Assembly: GCA_964587655.1 (NCBI GenBank)
Contig: CAZPMT010000015.1
Coordinates: 1-64,000 of the forward strand
Length of the DNA: 64,000 nt
Direction: 5' to 3'
From: CAZPMT01 sp964587655
Lineage (GTDB): Bacteria > Hydrogenedentota > Hydrogenedentia > Hydrogenedentales > SLHB01
The first letter of the stretch is position 1; each line of letters begins with the position of its first letter. Made by a program: the position numbers and the translations under genes. Below are positions 53,183 to 61,996 of the stretch, piece after piece. Below the pieces are notes generated by a model, which was not told the origin of the DNA, did not search any database, and worked only from the letters and a program-made list of their open reading frames with translations.

Positions 53183-54169
53183 ATGACTGAGACAGGCGAT
53201 GCGCAAGTTCAGGAGGAAGGCGCGTTCATCCCGGTGGGCCTGGGCTCGTTGCGCGTCGACAGCATCACGAGTTTCGACATCTATTTCCAGCCCGCGCCGG
53301 GGCAGCCCTTCGTTCTCTATGCCGAGCGCAACCTCCGTTTCACTGAAGATGCGCGGAAGCGCCTTCTCGACAGCAACCTCGACACGGTCTATGTGCGGGG
53401 GACGCAACGTTCGGAATTCGGTCGCTATATCGAGCAGAGCCTCTCTGCCATCATGTCCGATCCGAACCTGAATCCAGACGAGAAGTCGGAAATGCTGTAC
53501 GCTTGCGCGACCGGCGTGGCCGAATCGGTCATCCAGACTCCCGAATCCCTGGAGAACCTCAAGCGCAGCCGCGAGATCGTCAAGAACACGGTCAATTTCA
53601 TGCTCGAAGATCGGCAAGTCCTCGCTCACTTGCTCAAGAGTCTCTCGTCCGTCTACGAGATTTACACCCACAGCGTCAACGTCGTGACCTACGGCATCGC
53701 TCTGGCGCAGCGCGCCGGCGAGAGTGACGCCGCCATGTTGCGCGAACTCGCAATCGGCGCGCTGCTCCACGACGTCGGCAAGGGCAAGATCGATCCCGCC
53801 ATCATCAACTGCCGCGGCACGCTTACAGGCGAACAGTGGGAGGTGATGAAGCGGCACCCGGACCACGGCCACGAAATACTGGCCGCGACCGGAGCCGTCG
53901 GTGCGATCTCGCTCGATATCGTGCGCCACCACCATGAGCGGCTCCGGGGCGCAGGCTACCCTGACAACCTTAAAGGAACCGCCATCTCGCGGTTCGTCCG
54001 CATGGTCACGATTGCAGACATCTTCGACGCACTCACGACCGACCGGCCCTTTCAGAAGGCCCGTTCATCTTTCGCCGCGCTCAACCTGATGGGGTCGCAG
54101 GTCGCGAACGACCTCGACCCGGACCTCTTCCGCATATTCGTTTCCATGATGGGCAAGCCCGCGCAATAG
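53183..54169 (+). CDS. HD-GYP domain phosphodiesterase-like protein
   Basis: 328 residues from ATG at 53183 (AAAGGGG upstream). N-terminal region (about 1-130) is DUF3391-like or PilZ-like (FIPVGLGSLRVDSITSFDIYFQ, RFTEDARKRLLDSNLDTVYV). HD-GYP domain at about 140-320: HSVNVVTYGIALAQ, GALLHDVGKGKID, HPDHGHEIL, VRHHHERLRGAGYPDNLKG. All HD and GYP residues are present, so it likely degrades cyclic-di-GMP. A partner PilB/GspE-type ATPase with MshEN domains lies at 55706-57595. Confidence 0.92.
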   Translation: MTETGDAQVQEEGAFIPVGLGSLRVDSITSFDIYFQPAPGQPFVLYAERNLRFTEDARKRLLDSNLDTVYVRGTQRSEFGRYIEQSLSAIMSDPNLNPDEKSEMLYACATGVAESVIQTPESLENLKRSREIVKNTVNFMLEDRQVLAHLLKSLSSVYEIYTHSVNVVTYGIALAQRAGESDAAMLRELAIGALLHDVGKGKIDPAIINCRGTLTGEQWEVMKRHPDHGHEILAATGAVGAISLDIVRHHHERLRGAGYPDNLKGTAISRFVRMVTIADIFDALTTDRPFQKARSSFAALNLMGSQVANDLDPDLFRIFVSMMGKPAQ

Positions 54170-54199
54170 CCGCGATCCCGTCTCACGCCCGCGCGCTCC

Positions 54200-54613
54200 G
54201 TGAAGCCGGCAAGGACAAAGGCCCTGTGGCTGTTCGGGTCTGGCATCGCGGGAATCGCCCTCGGCCTGCTGTGGGGGCTCTGGTCTCCAATCATCAAGCA
54301 TATCTGGACGAGCTCGTTCGTACTGTACGCCGCGGGATGGAGCTTCCTCCTGCTGGCCGCATTTTACTGCATCGTCGACGTGCTGCAATTCCGGCGCTGG
54401 GCCTTTGGATTCGTGGTCATCGGCATGAACGCGATCGTTGCGTACATGATTGGGGAGTTGTTCAGCGTCGAGTTCTTCGAAGATCGCCTGTTTGGGGAAG
54501 CGGCCCACAAGATGCCGGCGTCGGCGGCGTTCAGCCTGTCGGTAATCGTTTTCGGGATCTTCTGGCTCGGCCTGTATCTGATGTACCGCAAGAAGATCTT
54601 CGTCAGGTTGTAG
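54200..54613 (+). CDS. C-terminal fragment of a heparan N-acetyltransferase-like (DUF5009/NagX) membrane protein
   Basis: 137 residues, GTG start, with four hydrophobic segments. GLLWGLWSPIIKHIWTSSFVLYAAGWS and RRWAFGFVVIGMNAIVAYMIGELFS match the last third of NagX-type acetyltransferases, whose full length is about 370 residues. No ribosome site is obvious and the N-terminal catalytic His half is absent, so it is likely a truncated remnant left by deletion next to the HD-GYP gene. Confidence 0.65.
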   Translation: MKPARTKALWLFGSGIAGIALGLLWGLWSPIIKHIWTSSFVLYAAGWSFLLLAAFYCIVDVLQFRRWAFGFVVIGMNAIVAYMIGELFSVEFFEDRLFGEAAHKMPASAAFSLSVIVFGIFWLGLYLMYRKKIFVRL

Positions 54614-54670
54614 ACAAGGGGTTGCAACCCATTGTCTGCAATACGAATTGCCCCCCGCGACGTGTCGCCT

Positions 54671-55696
54671 CTATGCGGAAACCGCTTCGACAAGCGCCTT
54701 GACCTTGTCTTCGAGATCGATGCGCAGTGAAGCGAGTTTGATGTCGCTCAATCCGAGGAATTTCGTGCTGGGCAGGCTCAGCAGGGAGACATCGGAGCAC
54801 TCCTCGCCGAAGCCCGAGACGTTGGCAAGGGCGCTTGCCAGTGCGACCACGTGCACAGTGTTCAGCCAGGATTCGTCCGGGATCGACATGAGCCGATCAT
54901 GACAGAAGGTGGTTACGCCGAACTCGGGGGGCAGGTTCCACCGCTGGGTGATGTGAAGACCGACGAGGGTATGGTATCCGGTAATCACTTCGTCAAAGAG
55001 CTCCGGCGAGTCGCGGAGCGTCTTCATCGTGCGCGAATCGTGGTGGGCGATAAGGTCGAGCAGAAGGACCTTGCCTACGTCGTGAATGAGACCGGCGACG
55101 AAGAGCACGTCGGCACAGGGTTCGGCGATGACGACGGCGATATCATTGGCGCATTGCGCAGTTGCGAGCGCATGACGCCACAAATTCTCCATCAATTCCT
55201 TATACTTGGCGTTTCGCGTCCTGTAGATCCGCCCGTTCGCGATTGCCTGAACCGTGTTCGCTATGACGCGCATCCCGAGGCGGGCGCAAGCTGAACGCAT
55301 GTCTCTGATCTCCGCCAAGCCGCCATACACCGCGCTGTTGGCCAGGCGCAGGACCTTCAACGCGATAACCTGGTCCTCGTTGATGAGATCGATCAGGTCC
55401 TGCATCGAGCCCTCGGGATCGCGGGCCAAGCCAAGAATCCGGTGCGCAATCTCGGGCAGGATGGGAAGGCGCTCGATGGCTTGCGGCAAGAGCTTGAGAA
55501 TCTCGGCGCCGATCGATCCCTCCTGGGCCACGTAACGGATGTCTTGAAACGTCCGCGGCGCGGAGACCTGCCAGTCCGCGCCGTCATGCTTGACAACCAG
55601 CGGATTCATGCATTTGGCGCAGACCGAGAAGATGGACCGGCTGGAGGGTTTGGGCAAGTCCGGCAAGGACTCCGAGCAAAACACGCACTGTGTCAT
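54671..55696 (-). CDS. HDOD-domain protein with zinc-ribbon start
   Basis: 341 residues. The N-terminus has CVFCSES and VCAKCMNP, two CxxC pairs fitting a zinc ribbon. The HDOD domain covers about 75-290 (LPQAIERLPILPEIAHRIL, LIHDVGKVLLLDLI). HDOD proteins act as non-catalytic HD signal-output modules, often near c-di-GMP or pilus genes. AGGAAAAG precedes the ATG. It begins ten bases after the PilB/GspE stop, so the two are co-transcribed. Confidence 0.85.
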   Translation of the reverse strand: MTQCVFCSESLPDLPKPSSRSIFSVCAKCMNPLVVKHDGADWQVSAPRTFQDIRYVAQEGSIGAEILKLLPQAIERLPILPEIAHRILGLARDPEGSMQDLIDLINEDQVIALKVLRLANSAVYGGLAEIRDMRSACARLGMRVIANTVQAIANGRIYRTRNAKYKELMENLWRHALATAQCANDIAVVIAEPCADVLFVAGLIHDVGKVLLLDLIAHHDSRTMKTLRDSPELFDEVITGYHTLVGLHITQRWNLPPEFGVTTFCHDRLMSIPDESWLNTVHVVALASALANVSGFGEECSDVSLLSLPSTKFLGLSDIKLASLRIDLEDKVKALVEAVSA

Positions 55697-55705
55697 TAGC
55701 TTTTC

Positions 55706-57595
55706 CTATTTAGTCATTGCAAGAATCTGGCGTAGCGGGCGTATTGTAAATGTCCGCGGCGCACGCCGAGCCACTTCTTCAAAGGTCGTAAGTCCGCGGA
55801 TTACCTTTGCGATTCCATCTTCGCACATGCTGATGAGGCCGGTTGAATCCATGCACGTCTGCCGGATCGCGTGCGCCGATTTCTTCTGGAGGATGGCATC
55901 TTTCACGTCCTCGTTGAGAATGAGCAGTTCGTAGACGCCGACTCTCGCATGGTATCCGGTGTAGTTGCAGTACTTGCAGCCGCGGCCTTTCTTGAGATCG
56001 AAATCGCGGACATCCGAAGGTTTCAATCCGAGTCTGTCGAGTTCGATTGTCGCCGGCGTGTACGCGCCCGCGCAATACTGGCAGATGCGCCGGAGGAGCC
56101 GCTGCGCCACCACCGAGATGACCGTCGAAGAAATCAAGAATGTCTCGATGTCCATGTCAATGAGCCGGAGGAGTCCGCCGATCGTGTCCTCCGTATGAAA
56201 AGTCGAGTAGACCTTGTGCCCCGTCAATGCCGCCTGGATGGCCACCTGGGCCGAGGCGCGGTCGCGGATCTCACCGAGAACGATGATGTCCGGATCCTGG
56301 CGGACGATCTCGCGGAGTGTCGCTTCGAAGGTTCGCCCGATCTTGTCGTAGATGGAACACTGGATCAGGCCGTCAATCATGTATTCGACGGGGTCCTCGG
56401 CCGTGATGATCTTCACATCGATGGAATTGCAGTAGTTCAAGCTGCTGTAAAGCGTGGTGGTCTTGCCGGAGCCGGTCGGCCCCGTGATAAGCACCACGCC
56501 GCTCGGCATGCCGAGGACTTCCTGGCGGTATCGCTCGAGCATCGTACCCGCCATGCCGAGCTCCTCGAGATCGATGAGAACGTTTTGCTTGTTCAGGATG
56601 CGAAGCACGACGCACTCGCCGTGGACCGTGACGTAGATGGACACGCGGAGGTCGTACTCGCGCCCCTTGTGGGTGAAGAATGCGCGCCCACCCTGGTGGT
56701 GCTGGTGCTCGGTGATGTTGCACTCGGCGAGGATCTTTACCCGGGAGATGATCTTGGGCAGAAGCTCCTTCGGCAGGTCGGTCTTGTATACGAGCACGCC
56801 GTCGATCCGGTACCGCAGCCGGATCACCTCGGAAAGGGGCTCGATGTGGATGTCGCTCGCGCGTTCGTCGATGGCTGAACCGACGATATGCTCGACCAAC
56901 TGGACGACTGTGTCCGCACCTGCTTCGGCGCGCCCGGCGGCGGTTCTGCTGGCGGTCTCGTGGCGAAAGCGGCGATAGTCTTCGATAGTCTGGAGGATAA
57001 GGTCCTCAGGTCCGAGGGCAAGGTGGAAACTCTCTTTGAACAAGCCTGCGATGGCTTCAAAGCAATTCGAGTCGCGGATATCGCCGACCACGACCGTCGT
57101 GACGCCCTGTTCGTCGCGGCTAAAGGGGATGAATTTGTAGCGGAGGAGATAGTCCGGCGATACGCCGCTCAGGACCGTGTGCTCGATCATCGGGAACACG
57201 GGTTCTATATACAGCACCCCTGACTGATGTGCCAGGTTTTGCAGCAGGGTGCGCTCGTTTATCAGCCCCAGCTCGATAAGCGCTTTTCCGAGCCTTATTC
57301 CCTGCTCCTTTTGGATGCGCAGCGCCGTGTCGAGGCCCTCCCGTGAGATCAGCCCCTGTTCGACGAGCATTTCGCCCAGAAGGATTCCACTGCCGAACTT
57401 GCTGATGGCCTCGGAAATGTTGCGCTTGGTTACGTAGCCGAGTTCGACGAGTATGGCCCCGAGTTGTTTGGGCTGTTCGAGATAACCTTGAATCCGGAGC
57501 GCGCGCTCGAGCTGCTCGTCCGTAAGCACACCCGATTTCACGAGGGCTTCGCCGAGCCAGGATCGGGAACTCTCTGGTTTGATTTCGGGTTCCAC
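55706..57595 (-). CDS. PilB/GspE-type secretion or pilus ATPase with MshEN domains
   Basis: 629 residues, GTG start. The first ~150 residues hold three LGExLVxxGLI repeats of MshEN type (LGEALVKSGVLTDEQLERALRIQ; LGAILVELGYVTKRN; LGEMLVEQGLISREGLDTALRIQ), which bind cyclic-di-GMP in MshE. The ATPase core has ITGPTGSGKTTTLYSSL (Walker A), DIIVLGEIRDRASAQVAIQAALTGHKVYSTFHTEDT (Walker B to His box) and two CxxC zinc pairs (CQYCAGAYTPA, CKYCNYTGY). It powers pilus extension or type II secretion. The downstream HDOD gene and the HD-GYP gene suggest c-di-GMP control. Confidence 0.92.
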   Translation of the reverse strand: MEPEIKPESSRSWLGEALVKSGVLTDEQLERALRIQGYLEQPKQLGAILVELGYVTKRNISEAISKFGSGILLGEMLVEQGLISREGLDTALRIQKEQGIRLGKALIELGLINERTLLQNLAHQSGVLYIEPVFPMIEHTVLSGVSPDYLLRYKFIPFSRDEQGVTTVVVGDIRDSNCFEAIAGLFKESFHLALGPEDLILQTIEDYRRFRHETASRTAAGRAEAGADTVVQLVEHIVGSAIDERASDIHIEPLSEVIRLRYRIDGVLVYKTDLPKELLPKIISRVKILAECNITEHQHHQGGRAFFTHKGREYDLRVSIYVTVHGECVVLRILNKQNVLIDLEELGMAGTMLERYRQEVLGMPSGVVLITGPTGSGKTTTLYSSLNYCNSIDVKIITAEDPVEYMIDGLIQCSIYDKIGRTFEATLREIVRQDPDIIVLGEIRDRASAQVAIQAALTGHKVYSTFHTEDTIGGLLRLIDMDIETFLISSTVISVVAQRLLRRICQYCAGAYTPATIELDRLGLKPSDVRDFDLKKGRGCKYCNYTGYHARVGVYELLILNEDVKDAILQKKSAHAIRQTCMDSTGLISMCEDGIAKVIRGLTTFEEVARRAPRTFTIRPLRQILAMTK

Positions 57596-57621
57596 TTTTC
57601 CGTATCCGCCTCTGTCAGCCG

Positions 57622-57806
57622 TTGAGCCTAGATTCGGCAGTCAAGATTGAACGTGCTTCCCGAAATGGTGGACGGCGTGGACTTTGTGGACGACGTGGAC
57701 GCCGAAAAGGATCACCTGCAGGGTTGCGTCCACTTTGTCCACAACGTCCACTTTGTCCACTACTTGGACAAGCCCAACTGTCTCCAATTGCCGAATCTAG
57801 GTTGAG
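57622..57806 (+). repeat. 185-bp MITE-like inverted-repeat element, copy A
   Basis: Ends TTGAGCCTAGATTCGGCA and TGCCGAATCTAGGTTGAG form a terminal inverted repeat with core CCTAGATTCGGCA. The left half carries GTGGAC units and the right half GTCCAC units, so the element can fold almost end to end. Copy B (59171-59355) is in the opposite orientation and about 90% identical by eye. No open frame. Confidence 0.8.
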
Positions 57807-57856
57807 GCGGCAATGATAAACGGACTGCGCTTCGTATGCAAACAGCTCCAGGACAG

Positions 57857-59155
57857 CTATCCGTTGTTCATGAGCGAATCGACGAGCTTCGACGTGCGTC
57901 CCTTCAGGGACGCCAGCGTAGCGGCGGCCGTCTCGTCGCCGGCAAGGTGCGCCGCCATCAAACGCCCTTCCTCGACGCACGGCTCGTCATGCGCGGGGAA
58001 GAACTCCCGCAGGAGATACAGGGCATACTTCACGAACCGGAAGGGGCCGTAAGCGCGCGGCGTCTCGCCGGGCAGGGCCTCGACGGCCACGCTGTAAAGA
58101 TCTCGGACGCTATCGACGAGGTCTTCGAGTTGGAGCGTGCTTGAGAAGACGAGCGTGTAGTACCACCCGAACAGGTCTCCGCGTTCGCAGCCATGGGCAT
58201 CGCTCGCGCCTACGATGGGTATCTTGCGTCCGCGAGCGCGCTCCTCGTGATAGAGCGCAACCTGCAAAGTGTTTGAGTCGGCCTCGCGCCGGTGAAACCC
58301 GCCGATCAACTCGAAGGCGTCGAACGGTTGTGTTTCAAATAGATGCGACGTGAGCGCGCCGGGAGGCGAATAGCGGTGCTCCGTCAGCCAATATGGATGA
58401 CAGAAGATGCCCAGTCCGCCGCCCTCGCGGATCTTCTCGAAGCACCACACGCTCGACGCGTACAGATACGGATCGACGCCGGGCGGCATCTTGCCGAGCC
58501 GCCGCTGCAAGGCGCCTGCTTCATCGCGATACGCCGTCTCGTCGCGGAACAAGGCGTTGATGCTGAAGCGGCCACCGAAGTTGATCATGTGGACCTGGCT
58601 CTCCGGCGGATGTATCTCCTCGCCGGGAAAGATGCGAAGATCTATGTCGACGCTCTCGAATGCCTTCCGCGCCTCGATGGACGGTTCGTATTGCCGGTGG
58701 TCGGTAACGGCCATGAAATCCAGTCCGATCCGCCGGCACGCCGCGGCGACGTAACCCGGCGACTCCCATCCGTCCGACCTGCAACTGTGCAAATGAAAAT
58801 CACCTTTGTATGGCCGGCGGCGGAAAAGATCCGGCGAGAGCGAGTAGAGGCGGAAATCACCCACGCACCTACTCTTGTCCTTCGTTGTCTCTTCGACATA
58901 CAGGACGTGTTCCTGTTCCGCTTCGAAATACTGCCGTATCCGCAGTTTCCCGTCAACGGGTTGCAGGACCTGTTGTCGTCCAGGCGTCCAACCGCTGCGG
59001 ACCGCGAATTCCTCGAGCGGCGCGTACGTGACGCTGTACGTCGCGTCAGCCCGAAATCTGGCGTGGTCATATCGAGGTGTGATCTCGATGACCGACTCGG
59101 CGTCGCCCGGCACGATCTTCGGTCTCACATTATAGTAGCGGTCCTCAATCTTCAT
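57857..59155 (-). CDS. PHP-domain phosphoesterase-like protein
   Basis: 432 residues. The N-terminus (about 1-130) is a beta-rich domain with no family call. The PHP domain begins at about 137: GDFHLHSCRSDGWESPGYV, DFMAVTDHRQYEPS, GEEIHPPESQVHMINF and ASDAHGCERGDLFG give the HxH, DHR, E and DAH metal ligands. A C-terminal helical part follows. Function is probably a metal-dependent phosphatase or nuclease on a small substrate. The gene lies exactly between the two inverted copies of the 185-bp element. Confidence 0.82.
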   Translation of the reverse strand: MKIEDRYYNVRPKIVPGDAESVIEITPRYDHARFRADATYSVTYAPLEEFAVRSGWTPGRQQVLQPVDGKLRIRQYFEAEQEHVLYVEETTKDKSRCVGDFRLYSLSPDLFRRRPYKGDFHLHSCRSDGWESPGYVAAACRRIGLDFMAVTDHRQYEPSIEARKAFESVDIDLRIFPGEEIHPPESQVHMINFGGRFSINALFRDETAYRDEAGALQRRLGKMPPGVDPYLYASSVWCFEKIREGGGLGIFCHPYWLTEHRYSPPGALTSHLFETQPFDAFELIGGFHRREADSNTLQVALYHEERARGRKIPIVGASDAHGCERGDLFGWYYTLVFSSTLQLEDLVDSVRDLYSVAVEALPGETPRAYGPFRFVKYALYLLREFFPAHDEPCVEEGRLMAAHLAGDETAAATLASLKGRTSKLVDSLMNNG

Positions 59156-59170
59156 GCAGGTTCAGTCCCC

Positions 59171-59355
59171 TTGAGCCTGGATTCGGCAATTGAAGCCAGT
59201 TGGGTTTGTCCAAGCAGTGGACAAGATGGACGTTGTGGACAAAGTGGACGCAACCCGGCAGGTGATCCTTTTCGGCGTCCACATCGTCCACAAAGTCCAC
59301 GCCGTCCACCATTTCGGGAAGCACCCTCAATCTTGACTGCCGAATCAAGGTTGAG
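59171..59355 (-). repeat. 185-bp MITE-like inverted-repeat element, copy B
   Basis: Inverted copy of 57622-57806. Its outer end overlaps the last codons of rnc (SQP and the stop codon come from the element's CTCAACCTTGA end), and its other end lies 15 bases before the PHP start, so it forms the PHP gene's 5' region. Confidence 0.8.
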
Positions 59356-60079
59356 ACGCTCGCTCGCTGAAGACTTGCCCTTCATGTTCGAGGGCGGCTC
59401 GCGCGGCATTCTGCTCCGCTTCCTTCTTCGTGGCCCCGCGGCCGCGTCCCACGGGCGCCCCCCTGACAAACACCTCCATCTCGAACTGCTTCCGGTGGTC
59501 AGGACCCTCTGAACTGACGACGTTGAACTCGGGCAGCGGGATGCGTTCCGCCTGACAGTAGTTCTGAAGACGCGACTTGAAATCCCACACCTTGTCGGCG
59601 GCCAGTTCGCGTTCAAACTCGGTCTTGAAAACGCGCGCGACAAAGGTCCGCGCGGCATCCCACCCTTGATCGAGATAGAGAGCGCCGATCAGCGCCTCGA
59701 GACAATCCGCCAGCAATGCGGCTCGCTGCCGCCCCCCCGCCAGTTCCTCTCCCTTCCCAAGGCGAATAACGGAAGCAATGTCGAGTTCCGAGGCCAGCCG
59801 CGCCAGACAGCGCCTGTTCACGAGTCCGGCCCGCATGCGGCTGTACTCGCCCGGCGTGCGGTCCGGGACTCGTTCGTAAAGGTGATGCGCCACCGCAAGG
59901 CCGAGCACGGCATCGCCAAGAAACTCGATTGATTCATAGTCCCGGATCGGTTCCCGTGTTTCGGCAAAGATGGACGCGTGGGTAAGCGCCCGGTCCAACA
60001 GGGCAAAGTCCTGAATGCCCAGATCGAGACGACCGGCAAGGGCCCGTAACATCTCGATTCTTTCCGCCGTTTCACCCAT
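59345..60079 (-). CDS. rnc: Ribonuclease III
   Basis: 244 residues from ATG at 60079 (GTG at 60103 is the longer option). RNase III signature ESIEFLGDAVLGLAVAHHLYERVP with the catalytic Asp and Glu, LADCLEALIGALYLDQG second acidic patch, and a C-terminal dsRNA-binding domain (about 155-235; DFKSRLQNYCQAERIPLPEFNVVSSEGPDHRKQFEMEV, GRGRGATKKEAEQNAARAALEH). Processes rRNA and structured RNAs. The final residues are donated by the MITE-like element, so the native C-terminus has been replaced or trimmed, but the domain is complete. Confidence 0.92.
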   Translation of the reverse strand: MGETAERIEMLRALAGRLDLGIQDFALLDRALTHASIFAETREPIRDYESIEFLGDAVLGLAVAHHLYERVPDRTPGEYSRMRAGLVNRRCLARLASELDIASVIRLGKGEELAGGRQRAALLADCLEALIGALYLDQGWDAARTFVARVFKTEFERELAADKVWDFKSRLQNYCQAERIPLPEFNVVSSEGPDHRKQFEMEVFVRGAPVGRGRGATKKEAEQNAARAALEHEGQVFSERASQP

Positions 60080-60273
60080 TACGCCGCGTGTTCTCCGCTT
60101 CACATGCGAACGTTTGACGTTCGTACCGGCCTACAAAGAAACTCACCCGCCCCTTCGATTCGCATCGCCTGGACGAGTGAGTGACATCATCGCGGAAACA
60201 TTCGTCTTGATTTATCGCACTTCGTGGTTTCCATCCTTCATCTATACACAACGCCACATCTGACGCTACTGGA

Positions 60274-60513
60274 TTACAACTTGGACTTGATATAGTTGAT
60301 CGCGTCGGCAACCGTCTCGATCTGATTCGCCTCGTCATCGATATCGATGTTGAACTCCTCCTCCAGCGCCATCAAGAGTTCCGTAAGGTCCAGCGAGTCC
60401 GCTCCAAGGTCCTCGATAAAACGGGCCTCGAGGGTCACTTCCTCAGACTTCTTGTCGAGGCGCTCGCACACGATCTTCCGGACAGTTTCCTCGACGTTCA
60501 CGTCTTCCGCCAT
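60274..60513 (-). CDS. acpP: Acyl carrier protein
   Basis: 79 residues from ATG at 60513, which has AGGAGGTG eight bases upstream. Typical acidic four-helix [23 protein letters not shown], then the phosphopantetheine Ser in [20 protein letters not shown]. Carries acyl chains in fatty-acid synthesis. Located 170 bases upstream of rnc on the same strand, an arrangement seen in many bacteria. Confidence 0.96.
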   Translation of the reverse strand: MAEDVNVEETVRKIVCERLDKKSEEVTLEARFIEDLGADSLDLTELLMALEEEFNIDIDDEANQIETVADAINYIKSKL

Positions 60514-60580
60514 GCAATTCACCTCCTTCTGCCGCAGGGTCGCCGGACGGACACAAGTTACCTTCCGGTCAATGCACGGC

Positions 60581-60589
60581 ATTATAGCA
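60581..60589 (-). promoter_or_regulatory. Extended -10 promoter of acpP
   Basis: On the minus strand TGCTATAAT: a consensus TATAAT preceded by TG, about 70 bases before the acpP start; no good -35, which extended -10 promoters do not need. Confidence 0.6.
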
Positions 60590-60741
60590 GGTAACACGCG
60601 CGATTTCTAGGCAAAGCGCAATTGGAATCTCCAGGCCGCCCGGCCGGCGTTCCTGCCAATGCGATCTGAGGTGGGCATTCTCACACGGCCTCTCTCGGTG
60701 GCGTCTCCACCGGGAAAGGCCGCGCGCTGAATTCTCAAGCC

Positions 60742-61821
60742 CTACAGAAATCGCAGGAACTTGTGGTTGGCCTTTGGCAGGGCGAGACTAGACAGGTCGC
60801 CGCGCGACACCCAGCGGACCTCTGCATGCGTCTTGGGCTTGGGAGTCCCGCTCACGTAACGGCATCGATATACGTGGAGGGTCATTTCCACGTTTGAATA
60901 GGAATGGTTGACCGTCGTAAGCAATTCGCCAACTCGGATGTTTACTCCCAGATCTCCCTTGGCCGCGCGTACGAGGGCCTCTTCGTGGCTCTCGCCCCGC
61001 TTGATGTTGGAGTTCGGAAACTCCCAGATCCCCGGCAACAATCCCGTCGGTTGACGCTGGCCCAGCAGATAAGCATCATCCTTCATGATCACGCCCACAA
61101 CGCACTCGGCTTGAATCGTCTCCGGGGCGGGACGGGACACCGGGCATTCCTTCTGCGTCCCGGCCGCATAGCACGCACAGAGCCGCCGCATAGGACACCC
61201 ATCGCAACGGGTCTCCGCCGGCATGCACATCCACGCGCCCAACTCCAGTATCGCCAGGTTGAAGTCCCCGGGGGACCGCACGGGAATCAGCGTCTCAGCG
61301 ATGGCGAGCAGGGCTTCTTCCGTCGCGGGATCGTCCACGCAGTCCATAATGTTAAAGAGCCGCGCGAACACACGTTTTGCGTTCGCGTCCATAAGGGGTA
61401 CCCGCTCATTGGAAGCGATGCTCGCTATGGTCACAGCCGAATGAGCCCCTATCCCGGGCAACTCTTCCCACTTGGCCGCGTTGCGCGGGAACCTGCCGCC
61501 CAGATCCTGGACAATGATCTTGGCCGCCTTATGGAGGTTCCTGGCCCGGGCATTGTGCCCGAGCCCTTCCCAGAGTTTGAGGACCTTATCCTCCGAGGCC
61601 GCGGCCAGCGTCTCGATCGTGGGCAGGGCTTGCAGGAACCGCTCATAGTAGGGGAGCACTTGCTCCCCGCGGGTCTGCTGCAGCATCATTTCGGAAACCA
61701 GGATCGCATACGGATCTTTGCTCCGCCGCCACGGAAGATCCCGTGCCACCTGCCTAAACCACACAAGTAAGGCTCGTTGAAAAATCAGTTTGTCTGCGCG
61801 TTCGCTCATATTCTTCATCAT
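60742..61821 (-). CDS. mutY: Adenine DNA glycosylase MutY with C-terminal NUDIX-like domain
   Basis: About 359 residues from ATG at 61821 (61818 or 61809 equally possible; GGAG lies just upstream). It removes adenine opposite 8-oxoguanine. Motifs: WFRQVARDLPWRRSKDPYAILVSEMMLQQT, HhH region ELPGIGAHSAVTIASIASNERV with catalytic Asp in DANAKRVFARL, and the iron-sulfur ligands CMPAETRCDGCPMRRLC (C-x6-C-x2-C-x5-C). Residues about 235-359 form the MutT-like recognition domain (GIWEFPNSNIKRGESHEEAL). Normal full-length enzyme. A hairpin at about 60687-60721 lies downstream. Confidence 0.93.
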   Translation of the reverse strand: MMKNMSERADKLIFQRALLVWFRQVARDLPWRRSKDPYAILVSEMMLQQTRGEQVLPYYERFLQALPTIETLAAASEDKVLKLWEGLGHNARARNLHKAAKIIVQDLGGRFPRNAAKWEELPGIGAHSAVTIASIASNERVPLMDANAKRVFARLFNIMDCVDDPATEEALLAIAETLIPVRSPGDFNLAILELGAWMCMPAETRCDGCPMRRLCACYAAGTQKECPVSRPAPETIQAECVVGVIMKDDAYLLGQRQPTGLLPGIWEFPNSNIKRGESHEEALVRAAKGDLGVNIRVGELLTTVNHSYSNVEMTLHVYRCRYVSGTPKPKTHAEVRWVSRGDLSSLALPKANHKFLRFL

Positions 61822-61996
61822 CGTGCTCCACAACCCTCGTTTTGATCCGCTACTATGCCCCCACTTATACACGAAGTTCACCCGTTTTTCAAGTTTCTTT
61901 CGCAGGAAACCGATTTACGGGATTTGGCCAAGGTATTTGCGGTTGGCAGAATGTAGGATTATCCCGTGAAGGCAATGAATCCTAAGAGCCTGACCC

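Noticed and set aside
51598..53184. 528-residue minus-strand open frame
   Set aside because: Antisense to the sulfatase-like and Gfo/Idh/MocA genes, which have clear motifs and starts.
61787..61795. CAGTTTGTC resembling a palindrome arm
   Set aside because: No right arm; it encodes normal MutY residues (DKLIF).
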